Source: Flavobacterium sp. (GTDB lineage: Bacteria; Bacteroidota; Bacteroidia; Flavobacteriales; Flavobacteriaceae). From it: a DNA stretch of 64,000 nt. A program made the translations under genes and the position numbers. This document shows positions 35,051 through 45,077 of this stretch, piece after piece (position 1 is the first letter of the stretch; every line of letters starts with the position of its first letter). A model generated the notes under the pieces. That model saw nothing but the letters and a program-made list of their open reading frames with translations. It was not told where the DNA came from and did not search any database. The DNA is taken from the NCBI GenBank assembly GCA_018883065.1, contig VEQT01000002.1, positions 31,423 through 95,422 of the forward strand, written 5' to 3'.

Positions 35051-35533
35051 ATGAATGTAAAAGTTGCTTTATTTCTTGTATTGCTTTTCCTAAGTTCCTG
35101 TCAGTACTTGGAAAAAAAAGTGCCCAATAAAGCTGATTTACTAAAAAAAGAGCTACAAGCCATTAATTGGAATCAAGTAGACGAATATCCCTCTTTTGCG
35201 CAGTGTGATTCATTAGCCGATTCGAAAGCCAACCAATCCTGTTTTTTTGACTTTTTGACACAATTGATCCAAGCCCGTTTAGGTGCTGATACCTTGACTA
35301 TAATTTACCCTGAATTGGATACTATACAACTAAAAGTTACAGTTCTGCCCAATGCAACGTTTTCTTTTGAGCCACAAATTTTAGACACCATTGCATACAA
35401 CAAAACCCTAATAGATAGCGTGTTTAAAGCAAGATTAGTAGGGTTTCCAAAAGTGAATCCGGCCATTAAAAGAGGTTTGCCGGTTAAAACACAATTTGTT
35501 TTGCCTGTAGTGATGAAATCGACTCAGCCCTAA
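35051..35533 (+). CDS. lipoprotein with TonB-like C-terminal end
   Basis: The 160-residue protein has a lipoprotein signal with lipobox LFLSSC-Q. Its C-terminal part, GFPKVNPAIKRGLPVKTQFVLPVVM, resembles the end of the TonB C-terminal fold, where a similar G-x-PV-x-TQF-x-LP strand occurs. A Cys pair in the middle (PSFAQCDSLAD and NQSCFFDF) could form a disulfide. Function is unknown; related flavobacterial lipoproteins exist. A TACTTTTG -7 box is at 35024-35031. Its stop overlaps the end of the convergent GT2 gene by four bases. Confidence 0.65.
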   Translation: MNVKVALFLVLLFLSSCQYLEKKVPNKADLLKKELQAINWNQVDEYPSFAQCDSLADSKANQSCFFDFLTQLIQARLGADTLTIIYPELDTIQLKVTVLPNATFSFEPQILDTIAYNKTLIDSVFKARLVGFPKVNPAIKRGLPVKTQFVLPVVMKSTQP

Positions 35534-36657
35534 GACAATTTTCTGCCTTTCCAGGTATAAGTTCCAGGCAGCACATGCAATGCCACAAAAACACAATAAA
35601 ACGGATAAAGTAAACTACTACAAAGCAGGTAGCGTAAACGTTTAACTGCCGCGTTTTTTTGGGCTTCGCGAATAAGCAACCAATCCATGGTAAATTTTAA
35701 TCCTGTAGCCCATACAAAAGCGACAATCCACACATTTAGAAAAAGGCTATACGTTCCCAATACAATCCAGCTCAAATTACCCAGTAAAACCCAAATGGCT
35801 AAGTCTTTGCCAAATACGCTGCTGTAATTTCCTGTTTTGGAAGCCCATCGGGTGCGTTGAATGAGAAGTTGTTTCCAGCTTTGTTCGGGTTTTGTATAAA
35901 CCAAATGGCATTTGCTTTTCAAGTACTGTACTTTTGACGCGTCAAAGGCCATTGATTTTTGAAGTAAAAACACATCGTCTCCGCTAGCCAAGGAGTCATT
36001 TCCGGTAAACCCCTGTAATTGCTGAAAATGTGATTTAGTATATGCCAAGTTGGCGCCGTTGCATAAAAAGCCCAAACCCATGCCAAAACTGCCTTGGGTG
36101 GCGCCTTGTAAACTGAGCAAATCGAGCAATTGAAATTGATCTAAAAATGTTGAGGTAGACTCATAATGTACCGCCCCAACTACCATATTGGCTGAATGTG
36201 TTTGCAAGTAACTGTCGAGTGTGCTGAGCCAAGTTGTGGGCACTTCACAGTCGGCATCGGTGGTGACGATCCATTGTTTTTGCACAATAGGAATAGCCCG
36301 TGTTATTGCATCTTTTTTGGGTGATTGGCTCAGTCGAATATTCTCCAGTAGGGTTGTTTGTAGGGTTCCATTGGCCGTGCGCCATTGGTACAGTAGCTTT
36401 ACCGATTCGTCAGTTGAAAAATCATCTACAAAAATGAGTTCAAACAACTCGTGTGGGTAATTTAAGTTTTTAAAACTTTCCAGAAGACGAGGCAAATTTT
36501 GAGCTTCATCCCGAAACGGAATGATAATTGAAAAAAAGGTAGAAGGAGTTTTATCTTTACTTTCAAAGGATCTGATTTGCCTTGCTCCCCAAATTAATTG
36601 ACCAATTGTGAGAAAATAACCGCCCAAAAGCAACAAACAAATTAATGGAATCATCAT
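35530..36657 (-). CDS. family 2 glycosyltransferase, membrane-anchored
   Basis: The 375-residue protein begins with a membrane segment (IPLICLLLLGGYFLTIG). A GT-A domain follows with FSIIIPFRDEAQNLPRLLESF, the acidic motifs LIFVDDFSTDES and VTTDADCEVP, and the acceptor-side ASGDDVFLLQKSM with QRTRWASKTG (Q-x-x-R-W). Two membrane segments close the protein (about 280-300 and 340-365). It is a processive-type or lipid-glycosylating enzyme. It starts within the stop of the flippase-like gene (ATGATGA overlap), so the two are translationally coupled and probably act on the same membrane lipid or glycan. Confidence 0.9.
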   Translation of the reverse strand: MMIPLICLLLLGGYFLTIGQLIWGARQIRSFESKDKTPSTFFSIIIPFRDEAQNLPRLLESFKNLNYPHELFELIFVDDFSTDESVKLLYQWRTANGTLQTTLLENIRLSQSPKKDAITRAIPIVQKQWIVTTDADCEVPTTWLSTLDSYLQTHSANMVVGAVHYESTSTFLDQFQLLDLLSLQGATQGSFGMGLGFLCNGANLAYTKSHFQQLQGFTGNDSLASGDDVFLLQKSMAFDASKVQYLKSKCHLVYTKPEQSWKQLLIQRTRWASKTGNYSSVFGKDLAIWVLLGNLSWIVLGTYSLFLNVWIVAFVWATGLKFTMDWLLIREAQKNAAVKRLRYLLCSSLLYPFYCVFVALHVLPGTYTWKGRKLS

Positions 36658-37595
36658 GGGCTGGCAAGGGGTTTAAAATTCAACACAAAATAACTCCCAA
36701 TCAGAACGGGAATTACCACATTCAAAAACCACATTATAGAAGTGATGAGCAATGGAATCCAAGAATTGATTCCCAAAAGACCACAAAAAAATATAGCCAC
36801 GCTACCTTTTACGGCAAAATCCAAAAACTGAAAAGAGGGCAAGGATGACGATAAAAAATAAATACTCGTAACAGCCGACATCAGCGTGAGATAGGGTAAA
36901 TCAACACCAAAAAGTAAAAAGAAAAAATAATATTGATGAGAAAACACTACATAACGACTCAAGCCCAACACGATATTTTTTTGATGGATGCGTTTGGGAA
37001 TTTCATTTATTTTATGCAACAATCGTTCTATCGAGTAGCCTTTAAGGGTGATTTTTTTTGCCGAAAAGAGCAGGCAGATTAACAGCACAAAACCTACAAA
37101 TAAAATCAGTATCGTTTGGGTTCCAAAAATTGGATGCAAGGCATTGAAATAGAGTAGGCCAAATAGTCCAGCGATCACCGTGATAATCATTTGAATTCCG
37201 TTGCAAATCAGATTTAGAAAAAGTATTTTTTTTGTTTTTGTTTTTTGAAAAAAGACTGCTTTTCCGGCATATTCACCAAAGCCGTTGGGAGTGAAAATTC
37301 CAGCAGTTAACGCTGCAAATACATGAACGGCCGATTGGCCGACTGTTATTGCACGAAAACTACCCACCAAGTTTTGCCATTTTATAATCTCAAAATAGCG
37401 ATTCCAAACACTTAAACTCAATACAAATAGCAAAAAGAAAACCGATTGTTGTTCCATCATTTCCCACAATCTATTCCATTCAAGGGTTTTTGAGTTTGAA
37501 ATTTGGTTGTAGATAAAATACAAGGCTGCCAAAACAATACCCCATTTTAAAAGGATTGTTAGTTCATTTTTGTACCGGAAGATCAATTGCCTCAT
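36654..37595 (-). CDS. lysylphosphatidylglycerol synthase-type membrane protein (flippase-like)
   Basis: From ATG 37595 the protein has 313 residues and about eight hydrophobic helices; a TTG at 37613 would add six residues. RYFEIIKWQNLVGSF near 65, TAGIFTPNGFGEYAGKAVFFQ near 105 and SLPSFQFLDFAVKGSVAIFF near 240 match the LPG_synthase_TM (UPF0104) family. It moves or builds lipids in the inner membrane; the catalytic lysyl-transferase domain of MprF is absent. The four-base overlap with the GT2 gene supports a joint role in envelope lipid glycosylation. Confidence 0.82.
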   Translation of the reverse strand: MRQLIFRYKNELTILLKWGIVLAALYFIYNQISNSKTLEWNRLWEMMEQQSVFFLLFVLSLSVWNRYFEIIKWQNLVGSFRAITVGQSAVHVFAALTAGIFTPNGFGEYAGKAVFFQKTKTKKILFLNLICNGIQMIITVIAGLFGLLYFNALHPIFGTQTILILFVGFVLLICLLFSAKKITLKGYSIERLLHKINEIPKRIHQKNIVLGLSRYVVFSHQYYFFFLLFGVDLPYLTLMSAVTSIYFLSSSLPSFQFLDFAVKGSVAIFFCGLLGINSWIPLLITSIMWFLNVVIPVLIGSYFVLNFKPLASP

Positions 37596-37718
37596 GCGTG
37601 CAAAGAAAACCAAAAAGAGGCAGACTTCCCAACCTTTTGCTTGGTCAAAATGAGCGGTTAAATTGAGTTTGTAGTCTGAATAATTTTTTTACTTTTAGCG
37701 CACTAAAAATCAACCCGA

Positions 37719-40700
37719 ATGAAAAAATATTATCTATTCATATGCTTGTTTAGCGCAAGTATATTTGCACAACAAACAACTACTTGGACAAAAGTGGATC
37801 AGATTACCACTGCTCAGTCCAAAAACAGCTTACGCGAATCATTCCCAAAAAGCTATGCCTTGTATGCAGCTCCTATTGCTTGGATGAAACAGGTCTTGCA
37901 AGCAGCTCCCAACAGAATGGGATCTACCCAATCCAATGTGATTATTCCGGTTCCCAATATGGAAGGTGAAATGGAGCATTTTCGCATATTTGAGTACACC
38001 AATTTTTCTGCTGAATTACAAGCGCGTTTCCCTGAAATACGTTCCTATATAGGAATTGGAATTGAAGATCCCGCGGCACAAATCCGCTTCAGTATGGACC
38101 AAAATGGCTTTCAAGCGATGGTTTTTCGTGTAGGTAAACGCAACGAATTTATTGAGCATTTTTCTGCTGATGGTTCGGTATATGCTTTATTTGAAAGCAG
38201 CCGTGAAAAAGGAAAATTACCCTTCGTTTGTTCAACCATTGACACCCAAATAGCCACGGATTTGGCCGGTAGAACTACCCAATCTAGCTCGGGAGAATTG
38301 CTCACGTTTCGATTGGCCTTGTCTTGTAATGCCGAGTATACTACTTATTTTGGAGGAACTGTTGCCGGCGCTTTGGCAGCAATGAATGCTACTATGACCC
38401 GTGTAAACGGCGTATTTGAAAAAGATTTGGCTATTCATATGAATTTGGTTGACAATACTACTATTATCTATACCAATGCATCTACTGATCCCTACACAAC
38501 AATGGGGCAATGGAATGGACAATTGCAAACTACTTTAACCAATGTGGTTGGTGAATCCAATTATGATGTAGGCCATATGTTTGGTGCAACTGGCGGTGGA
38601 GGAAATGCAGGTTGTATAGGTTGTGTATGTGTAAATGGACAAAAAGGAAGTGGGATTACTTCGCCCTCCGATGCCATTCCTGAAGGCGACACCTTTGATA
38701 TTGATTATGTGGCTCACGAATTGGGTCATCAATTTGGAGGCAATCATTCTTTTTCACATAATGTAGAAGGATCGGGAGTTAATGTAGAGCCAGGTTCTGG
38801 ATCAACCATTATGGGTTATGCTGGAATTACCAGTCAAGATGTACAGCCGCACTCGGACGATTATTTTGTGTATGCCAACATCAAACAAATTCAAGACAAT
38901 ATGGTGGGCAAAACCTGTCCGGTGCGAACCACCTTAACCAATGTAGCGCCAGTTGTAAATGCAGGTGCAGATTACACTATTCCAAAAAGCACCCCTTTTA
39001 TTTTAGATGGGACCGCCACCGATACCGATGGGGATGTGTTAACGTATTGTTGGGAACAAAATGATACCGCCACCAATCAAACGGGTGCCAATAGCGCAGC
39101 ATCAGCAACTAAAACAGGCGGGCCAAATTGGCGCTCCTATACGCCGGTAGCTACATCAAAAAGATACTGTCCGCCCTTGGCTCGAGTGGTAGCAAATGCC
39201 AATACTACACAAGGAGCAGAGATTGCAGTAGAGGCTTTGAGTTCGGTAGCACGTACATTGAATTTTGTGTTGACTGCCCGTGATAATTATGCTGGAGCGG
39301 GTCAAACCAAATCAGATGCGATGCTTGTAACTGTTTCAGCTGCCGCTGGACCTTTTTTGGTTTCGGTACCCAATACAGCAGTTGATTGGCCTGTAGGAAC
39401 CAGCCAGGACGTAACTTGGGACGTGGCCGGCACTACTGCCAACAATGTAAATGCAGCTACTGTTGATATTTATTTGTCAACCGATGGCGGATTTACCTAT
39501 CCCATTCAATTGGCAAGTGCAGTTCCAAATGATGGAACAGAAACCATTACAGTGCCCAATAACATTGGATCAACCAACCGAATTATGGTAAAAGGACACA
39601 ACCATATTTTTTATGATATTTCGAATACCAATTTCACCATTTCGGAGGCTTTGGTTGACTTTACAATCAATGCCATTGGCGGAAATACTGCTCAAGCGTG
39701 TGCTGGAACAGCAGTAGAGAAAGCCATTCAATTTACCACCTATTTGGGTTTTGCTGATAATACTAGTTTTACAACGAGCGGTGCGCCTGCAGGATCCGTG
39801 GTGACATTTAACACTAACCCGATCAACGCGACGGGAATTGTGTTGATGAGTATAGACAATACAACGGGAGCAACTCCAGGAATTTATCCAATTGTGGTTA
39901 CAGCTTCGTCTGGTTCAATTGTAAAAACCATTACCATCAACTTTCAATTGTTTGCTTCTAGCTTTGTAGGGGTAAACTTAACGAGTCCAGCCAATTTAGC
40001 CGGAAGTCAAGCGACATCCTTAACCCTTTCATGGACTGCCGATGCCAATGCCACTTCCTACGATGTTGAGGTGTCCACTGATGCTGCATTTGCAACACTA
40101 GTAGCTACGGGAACAGCCTCATCAAACAGCTATGCCATTTCTGGTTTGAGCAACCAAACCGATTATTTCTGGCGTGTGCGTCCATTAAATTCGTCTTGTT
40201 CAGGAGAGTTTAGCACAGCCAATCAATTTACAACCGGTAATATTTTGTGTGCAACTCTGCCTTCGGCCAACGTGCCTTTGACTATTGCAACTACAGCCAA
40301 CGTGACCGTAAATTCTACTTTGGCGGTAACTGAAAACCTCACGTTGACCGATGTTAATGTGAGTGTAAATATTACGCACTCTTGGGTTCGTGATTTGACC
40401 CTAACATTAATTAGCCCCGCTGGAACAGCTGTTCAATTGGTGGCTCGTCCGTGTACCAATGTGGCCTTAAATGACATCATAGCTACCTTTGACGATGCGG
40501 GAATCCCGATAGCCTGTGCCAATAACCCGGCCATTTCTGGCACAGTAAAACCTACGCAAGTATTATCAGCCTTTAACGGGCAAAGTTCGCAAGGAACATG
40601 GACGCTGCGTGTTTTGGATTCGGCCAATCAAGATGGTGGGTCAATTGTGGGTTGGAGTTTAAATCCATGTGGAATTCAAGTGCCGTTGGGTGTTGACCAA

Positions 40701-40955
40701 AACAGCTTAGCCAATTTTACGGTTTATCCAAATCCAAATCAAGGGAATTTTACCGTTCAATTTAACTCAGATTCTACTCAATTTATTCAGCTTGACTTGT
40801 ATGATTTGCGTGGCCGATCGGTGTATCATTCAACCATTGAAAACACAGGATTTATTAACCAAAACATCCAATTACAAGCGCTACAAGCAGGCGTATATGT
40901 GTTAAAAGTAAAAGACGGAGACAAACAAGTGACCCGTAAATTGGTATTAAATTAA
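37719..40955 (+). CDS. secreted reprolysin-like zinc metalloprotease with P-domain and T9SS sorting domain
   Basis: The 1078-residue preproprotein has a signal peptide (ends SASIFAQ). A propeptide covers about 20-190 and the catalytic domain about 195-400, with the zinc motif HELGHQFGGNH (about 333-343) and a Met-turn in STIMGYAG. Then come Ig-like domains, a fibronectin III domain (about 745-845), and a proprotein-convertase P-domain (about 855-985; ITHSWVRDLTLTLISPAG). The T9SS type A domain closes it (FTVYPNPNQGNFTV, LQALQAGVYVLKVKDG). It would degrade extracellular proteins for nutrition or virulence-like functions. TTTG (37668) and TACTTTTA (37690) form its promoter. The gene has its own terminator. 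Confidence 0.93.
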   Translation: MKKYYLFICLFSASIFAQQTTTWTKVDQITTAQSKNSLRESFPKSYALYAAPIAWMKQVLQAAPNRMGSTQSNVIIPVPNMEGEMEHFRIFEYTNFSAELQARFPEIRSYIGIGIEDPAAQIRFSMDQNGFQAMVFRVGKRNEFIEHFSADGSVYALFESSREKGKLPFVCSTIDTQIATDLAGRTTQSSSGELLTFRLALSCNAEYTTYFGGTVAGALAAMNATMTRVNGVFEKDLAIHMNLVDNTTIIYTNASTDPYTTMGQWNGQLQTTLTNVVGESNYDVGHMFGATGGGGNAGCIGCVCVNGQKGSGITSPSDAIPEGDTFDIDYVAHELGHQFGGNHSFSHNVEGSGVNVEPGSGSTIMGYAGITSQDVQPHSDDYFVYANIKQIQDNMVGKTCPVRTTLTNVAPVVNAGADYTIPKSTPFILDGTATDTDGDVLTYCWEQNDTATNQTGANSAASATKTGGPNWRSYTPVATSKRYCPPLARVVANANTTQGAEIAVEALSSVARTLNFVLTARDNYAGAGQTKSDAMLVTVSAAAGPFLVSVPNTAVDWPVGTSQDVTWDVAGTTANNVNAATVDIYLSTDGGFTYPIQLASAVPNDGTETITVPNNIGSTNRIMVKGHNHIFYDISNTNFTISEALVDFTINAIGGNTAQACAGTAVEKAIQFTTYLGFADNTSFTTSGAPAGSVVTFNTNPINATGIVLMSIDNTTGATPGIYPIVVTASSGSIVKTITINFQLFASSFVGVNLTSPANLAGSQATSLTLSWTADANATSYDVEVSTDAAFATLVATGTASSNSYAISGLSNQTDYFWRVRPLNSSCSGEFSTANQFTTGNILCATLPSANVPLTIATTANVTVNSTLAVTENLTLTDVNVSVNITHSWVRDLTLTLISPAGTAVQLVARPCTNVALNDIIATFDDAGIPIACANNPAISGTVKPTQVLSAFNGQSSQGTWTLRVLDSANQDGGSIVGWSLNPCGIQVPLGVDQNSLANFTVYPNPNQGNFTVQFNSDSTQFIQLDLYDLRGRSVYHSTIENTGFINQNIQLQALQAGVYVLKVKDGDKQVTRKLVLN

Positions 40956-40978
40956 TCGCACAGTATCCATTAAAAATG

Positions 40979-41007
40979 AAGGCCGTTATTTCAACGGCCT
41001 TTTTTTA
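40979..41007 (+). terminator. rho-independent terminator
   Basis: AAGGCCGTT and AACGGCCTT form a nine-pair stem around ATTTC with seven T residues, 23 bases after the metalloprotease stop. Confidence 0.92.
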
Positions 41008-41089
41008 TGAATTCATTAGCGTGAATGCACGACTTGTGATGGAAAAGTAATTTATATTTTGAGTAGATTTGGAGGCAAACAAATACCCT

Positions 41090-41635
41090 ATGGAACGCAT
41101 CATTTTAGGCATCGATCCTGGCACCACCATTATGGGTTTTGGCTTGATTAAAGTTGTCCATAAAAAGATGGAATTTGTTCAGCTTAATGAATTGATTTTA
41201 AGTAAATACGACGACCACTACACCAAGCTAAAAGTTATTTTTGAGCGCACCATTGAGCTCATTGAAACCCATCATCCAGATGAGATAGCCATTGAAGCTC
41301 CTTTTTTTGGTAAAAATGTGCAATCCATGCTCAAGCTTGGACGAGCCCAAGGAGTAGCCATGGCAGCTGGTTTATCGCGCCAGATTCCCATTACCGAATA
41401 CGAGCCCAAAAAAATTAAAATGGCCATAACGGGCAACGGAAACGCAAGTAAAGAACAAGTAGCCAAAATGCTTCAACAGTTGTTGGGACTCAAAGAATTG
41501 CCCAAAAACTTAGACTCCACAGATGGATTGGCCGCTGCGGTTTGTCATTTTTTTAATTCCGGAAAAGTCACAGGCAGCAAAAGTTACAGCGGCTGGGATG
41601 CCTTTGTGAAGCAGAATGAAAACAGAGTGAAATAA
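41090..41635 (+). CDS. ruvC: Holliday junction endonuclease RuvC
   Basis: From ATG 41090 the protein has 181 residues; a TTG at 41069 precedes it in frame. Catalytic acids are visible: Asp 9 in ILGIDPGTT, Glu 69 in IAIEAPFFGKN, and Asp 142/Asp 145 in LDSTDGLAAAVCH. RuvC resolves Holliday junctions with RuvAB. A hemW gene follows 38 bases downstream in the same direction. Length is typical. Confidence 0.96.
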   Translation: MERIILGIDPGTTIMGFGLIKVVHKKMEFVQLNELILSKYDDHYTKLKVIFERTIELIETHHPDEIAIEAPFFGKNVQSMLKLGRAQGVAMAAGLSRQIPITEYEPKKIKMAITGNGNASKEQVAKMLQQLLGLKELPKNLDSTDGLAAAVCHFFNSGKVTGSKSYSGWDAFVKQNENRVK

Positions 41636-41673
41636 CTTGGTATTTCTTTTTTATAGATAAATCTTCAAATTAA

Positions 41674-42807
41674 ATGGCTGGTATATACATCCATATTCCG
41701 TTTTGCAAACAGGCCTGTCATTATTGCGACTTTCACTTTTCGACCTCGGTCAAGAACAAAACCCAATTGATACACGCGTTACTTGGTGAAATCCAATTAC
41801 GTAAAAGCAGTTGGCAAGACGAGGCAATAGAAACCATTTATTTTGGCGGTGGCACACCCTCGGTTTTAACCATAGCGGAGTTAAATTTAATTTTAGATGC
41901 GGTGTATCACCATTTTCGGGTAATTGAAAAACCAGAAATTACCCTCGAAGCCAATCCCGATGATTTGTTACCCGATTACTTACTATTACTTGCTCAATCT
42001 AGAATTACTCGCTTGAGTATTGGTATTCAATCTTTTTTTGATGCTGATTTGCAACTGATGAACCGCGCCCATAATGCCGAACAGGCAAAACAAAGTTTGG
42101 CATTGGCCACCACCTATTTTGACAATATTAGCCTTGATCTGATTTACGGCATACCTGCTTTATCGGATGAAAAATGGCGCCAAAATATCGAAATGGCCTT
42201 ATCGTTTGGCGTCCCTCATATTTCGGCTTATGCCTTAACGGTAGAGCCCAAAACGGCTTTGCATCAGTTTATACAAAATAAGCAAATGCCCGCTCTTGAT
42301 GAATCGCAAGCTGAAGCCCATTTTAAGTTGATGGTAGAACTACTCGAAGCCAATGGTTTTGTGCACTATGAGTTGTCTAATTTTGGCAAACAAGGCTATT
42401 TTTCGCGTAACAATTCAAGTTATTGGCTGGGCAAAAAGTACTTGGGTATTGGCCCTTCGGCACATAGTTTTGATGGGCAGACGCGCTCTTGGAATGTGTC
42501 AAATAATGCAAAATACATCAAGTCAATTCAAAGTCAAGTTCTACCTTCTGAAACTGAAATCTTGAGCATCACAGATCGCTATAATGAATACGTTATGACG
42601 GGCTTACGCACCATATGGGGAGTATCATTTGCTCATATCGAATCCCAATTTGGTCTGGCTTATTTGGAGTACCTACACATACAAATTCAACCCCATTTGC
42701 ATTCGGGTTTGTTGAAGGTAGAACACAATATTGTTACTACTACCCCAAAGGGCAAATTTTTATGCGATGGCATTTCGGCCGATTTGTTTATGATACATCA
42801 AGATTAA
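41674..42807 (+). CDS. hemW: radical SAM heme chaperone HemW
   Basis: The 377-residue protein has the radical SAM cluster motif in PFCKQACHYCDFHF (Cys 11, 15 and 18). The GGGTPS segment (about 62) contributes to SAM binding, and the order continues with EANPDD, RLSIGIQSF, DLIYGIP and the C-terminal HemN-like domain. Older annotations call such proteins oxygen-independent coproporphyrinogen oxidase. The CxxxCxxC motif lacks the fourth Cys of true HemN, which favours HemW, a heme-transfer chaperone. It is downstream of ruvC. Confidence 0.92.
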   Translation: MAGIYIHIPFCKQACHYCDFHFSTSVKNKTQLIHALLGEIQLRKSSWQDEAIETIYFGGGTPSVLTIAELNLILDAVYHHFRVIEKPEITLEANPDDLLPDYLLLLAQSRITRLSIGIQSFFDADLQLMNRAHNAEQAKQSLALATTYFDNISLDLIYGIPALSDEKWRQNIEMALSFGVPHISAYALTVEPKTALHQFIQNKQMPALDESQAEAHFKLMVELLEANGFVHYELSNFGKQGYFSRNNSSYWLGKKYLGIGPSAHSFDGQTRSWNVSNNAKYIKSIQSQVLPSETEILSITDRYNEYVMTGLRTIWGVSFAHIESQFGLAYLEYLHIQIQPHLHSGLLKVEHNIVTTTPKGKFLCDGISADLFMIHQD

Positions 42808-42900
42808 GTAGCTAAAGGTATAGTTCAAAAGTACAGGTGTACATCTGTCGAGCGCCATCCAACATGTAGAAAAAAACTATATTTGCCAAAACATTTACCC

Positions 42901-44025
42901 ATGCACAAGGCTTCTGATTTTATTCCAACCGGCAGTTCAATGATAGTTCGTAGCGGAAGCGTAACCTATAGCGCGCCCAGTAATATTGCCTTAGTGAAAT
43001 ATTGGGGAAAATTAGCTAATCAAGTGAACGAACTGGGCCTAGCTGACACACAAATCCCAGCCAATCCTTCGCTGAGTTTTACCCTCAAAAATTGCCATAC
43101 GGTTACGAGTTTAGCCTTTTCCCGTCTAGAAAATGCAGCAGCTACTTTTTCGTTTGAGCTACTTTTTGAAGGACAGCCCAAACCCGAATTTCACCCCAAA
43201 ATCGAACAATTTTTTCAGCGCATCGCGCCGTATTGTCCGTACCTCAAGGAATATCATTTTACCATATCTTCTCACAATACGTTTCCACACAGTTCAGGAA
43301 TTGCTTCCTCTGCTTCGGGTATGGCCGCTTTGGCTGTAAATCTTATGCATTTGGAACAACAAATTTACCCTGAAATTTCTGCCGATTATGTGGCGGAAAA
43401 AGCTTCCTTTTTGGCACGTTTGGGATCGGGTAGTGCTTGCCGCAGCATCAAAGGTAGTGTGGTGGTTTGGGGCGAAACCCCCAGCATTGAAGGCAGTTCA
43501 AACCAGTTTGGCATTTCATTTCCAGGTGAAATCCATCCGATATTTCAAAACTATCAAGACACCATTTTATTGGTCGATAAAGGCGAAAAACAAGTGTCTA
43601 GCACGGTGGGTCATGAACTCATGCATGGACATCCGTTTGCACAAAACCGCTTTGCTCAGGCGCATGAACATTTGGCGCAATTGAAAATCATTTTTGCTTC
43701 GGGAAATTTGGAACAATTTATTGCCTTGGTTGAAAGTGAGGCCTTGACTCTACACGCCATGATGATGTGTTCGCAGCCCTATTTTATCTTAATGAAACCC
43801 AATACGCTCGAGATTATTCAGCGCATTTGGCAATTTAGAGAGCGTACCAATACGCCCATTTGCTTCACGCTTGATGCCGGTGCCAATGTGCATGTGTTGT
43901 ATCCGGATTCACATAAAGAAAGTTGTTTGCAATTTATTCAGGCTGAATTGGTTGGCTATTGCCAAAAGGAACAGTATATTTGTGACCAAATTGGAGATGG
44001 CGCGCAAATGATTGAAGATTGTTGA
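42901..44025 (+). CDS. mvaD: diphosphomevalonate decarboxylase
   Basis: From ATG 42901 the protein has 374 residues; the frame runs a little further left to a TTG inside the TATATTTG -7 box (42878-42885). VTYSAPSNIALVKYWGK, SFTLKNCHTVT, the GHMP ATP loop SSGIASSASGMAALA, GSGSACRSIKGS and CFTLDAGANVHVLY (catalytic Asp) identify the enzyme. It makes isopentenyl diphosphate from mevalonate diphosphate with ATP. It opens an isoprenoid cluster with mevalonate kinase and a prenyltransferase. Confidence 0.95.
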   Translation: MHKASDFIPTGSSMIVRSGSVTYSAPSNIALVKYWGKLANQVNELGLADTQIPANPSLSFTLKNCHTVTSLAFSRLENAAATFSFELLFEGQPKPEFHPKIEQFFQRIAPYCPYLKEYHFTISSHNTFPHSSGIASSASGMAALAVNLMHLEQQIYPEISADYVAEKASFLARLGSGSACRSIKGSVVVWGETPSIEGSSNQFGISFPGEIHPIFQNYQDTILLVDKGEKQVSSTVGHELMHGHPFAQNRFAQAHEHLAQLKIIFASGNLEQFIALVESEALTLHAMMMCSQPYFILMKPNTLEIIQRIWQFRERTNTPICFTLDAGANVHVLYPDSHKESCLQFIQAELVGYCQKEQYICDQIGDGAQMIEDC

Positions 44026-44128
44026 TTGAAGAGTGCTGATTTTGCCCATGAATTTGGGAATGCATAGAGAACGATTATTAGAAGAACGAAAATTATTAAT
44101 TATTCACTTTTAATTATTAATTAAAAAA

Positions 44129-45067
44129 ATGAAAGGTCCTTTATTTTATTCTAAGATTTTACTTTTTGGCGAATACGGCATTATCCGTGATTCCAAGGGC
44201 TTGTCTATTCCGTATAATTCATACAATGGCGCATTGAAATTTGATGATGCTCAAACTGCTGAGGCCTTGCAATCGAACGCCAATTTGGCCAAGTTTGCCG
44301 CTTATTTGCAGCAATTGCAAGTCGATCAACCCACCTTAGTTCAATTTGATATCGCTTCGTTAAACGCAGATATTGCCCAAGGACTTTATTTTGATTCGAG
44401 CATTCCACAAGGCTATGGCGTGGGAAGTAGCGGTGCTTTAGTGGCCGCGATTTACCACAAATATGCCTTTGATAAAATTACCGTTCTTGAAAATCTAACC
44501 CGCGAAAAACTATTGACCTTGAAAACCATTTTTGGTCAGATGGAATCATTTTTTCACGGAAAAAGTTCGGGTTTAGATCCGTTAAATAGCTATTTAAGCA
44601 TTCCCATTTTAATTCACTCCAAAGACAATTTAGAAGCTACTGGAATCCCTAGTCAAAGTACTTCGGGTAAGGGCGCTGTGTTTTTGTTGGATTCGGGCAT
44701 CGTAGGCGAAACCGCTCCCATGGTTACCTTGTTTATGGAAAACTTGAAAGATCAAGGATTTCGCAAGATGCTTAAAAATAAATTTGTCAAATACACCGAT
44801 GCCTGTGTAGAAAATTTCTTGGGTGGTGATTTGAAATCCTTGTTTACCAATACCAAAAAATTGTCACAAGTGGTGTTACAAAACTTCAAGCCCATGATTC
44901 CTGAACAATTTCACGGATTGTGGCAAAAAGGCCTTGACACCAATGATTACTACTTGAAACTTTGCGGATCGGGTGGTGGTGGCTACATTTTGGGCTTCAC
45001 TGAAGATTTAGAAAAAGCCAAACTTGCACTCAAAGACTACAAATTAGAGGTGGTTTACCAATTCTAA
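44129..45067 (+). CDS. mvk: mevalonate kinase (GHMP kinase)
   Basis: The 312-residue protein begins with LFYSKILLFGEYGIIRDSKG, the N-terminal motif of mevalonate kinases. It has the ATP loop SSIPQGYGVGSSGALVAA (about 90-107), the catalytic region SFFHGKSSGLDPLNSYL (about 150) and the third GHMP motif KLCGSGGGGYILGF (about 279). It phosphorylates mevalonate. Position between mvaD and the UbiA-type gene supports this over other GHMP kinases. The phosphomevalonate kinase needed between the two enzymes is not in the window. Confidence 0.88.
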   Translation: MKGPLFYSKILLFGEYGIIRDSKGLSIPYNSYNGALKFDDAQTAEALQSNANLAKFAAYLQQLQVDQPTLVQFDIASLNADIAQGLYFDSSIPQGYGVGSSGALVAAIYHKYAFDKITVLENLTREKLLTLKTIFGQMESFFHGKSSGLDPLNSYLSIPILIHSKDNLEATGIPSQSTSGKGAVFLLDSGIVGETAPMVTLFMENLKDQGFRKMLKNKFVKYTDACVENFLGGDLKSLFTNTKKLSQVVLQNFKPMIPEQFHGLWQKGLDTNDYYLKLCGSGGGGYILGFTEDLEKAKLALKDYKLEVVYQF

Positions 45068-45077
45068 TTTTTTGTTT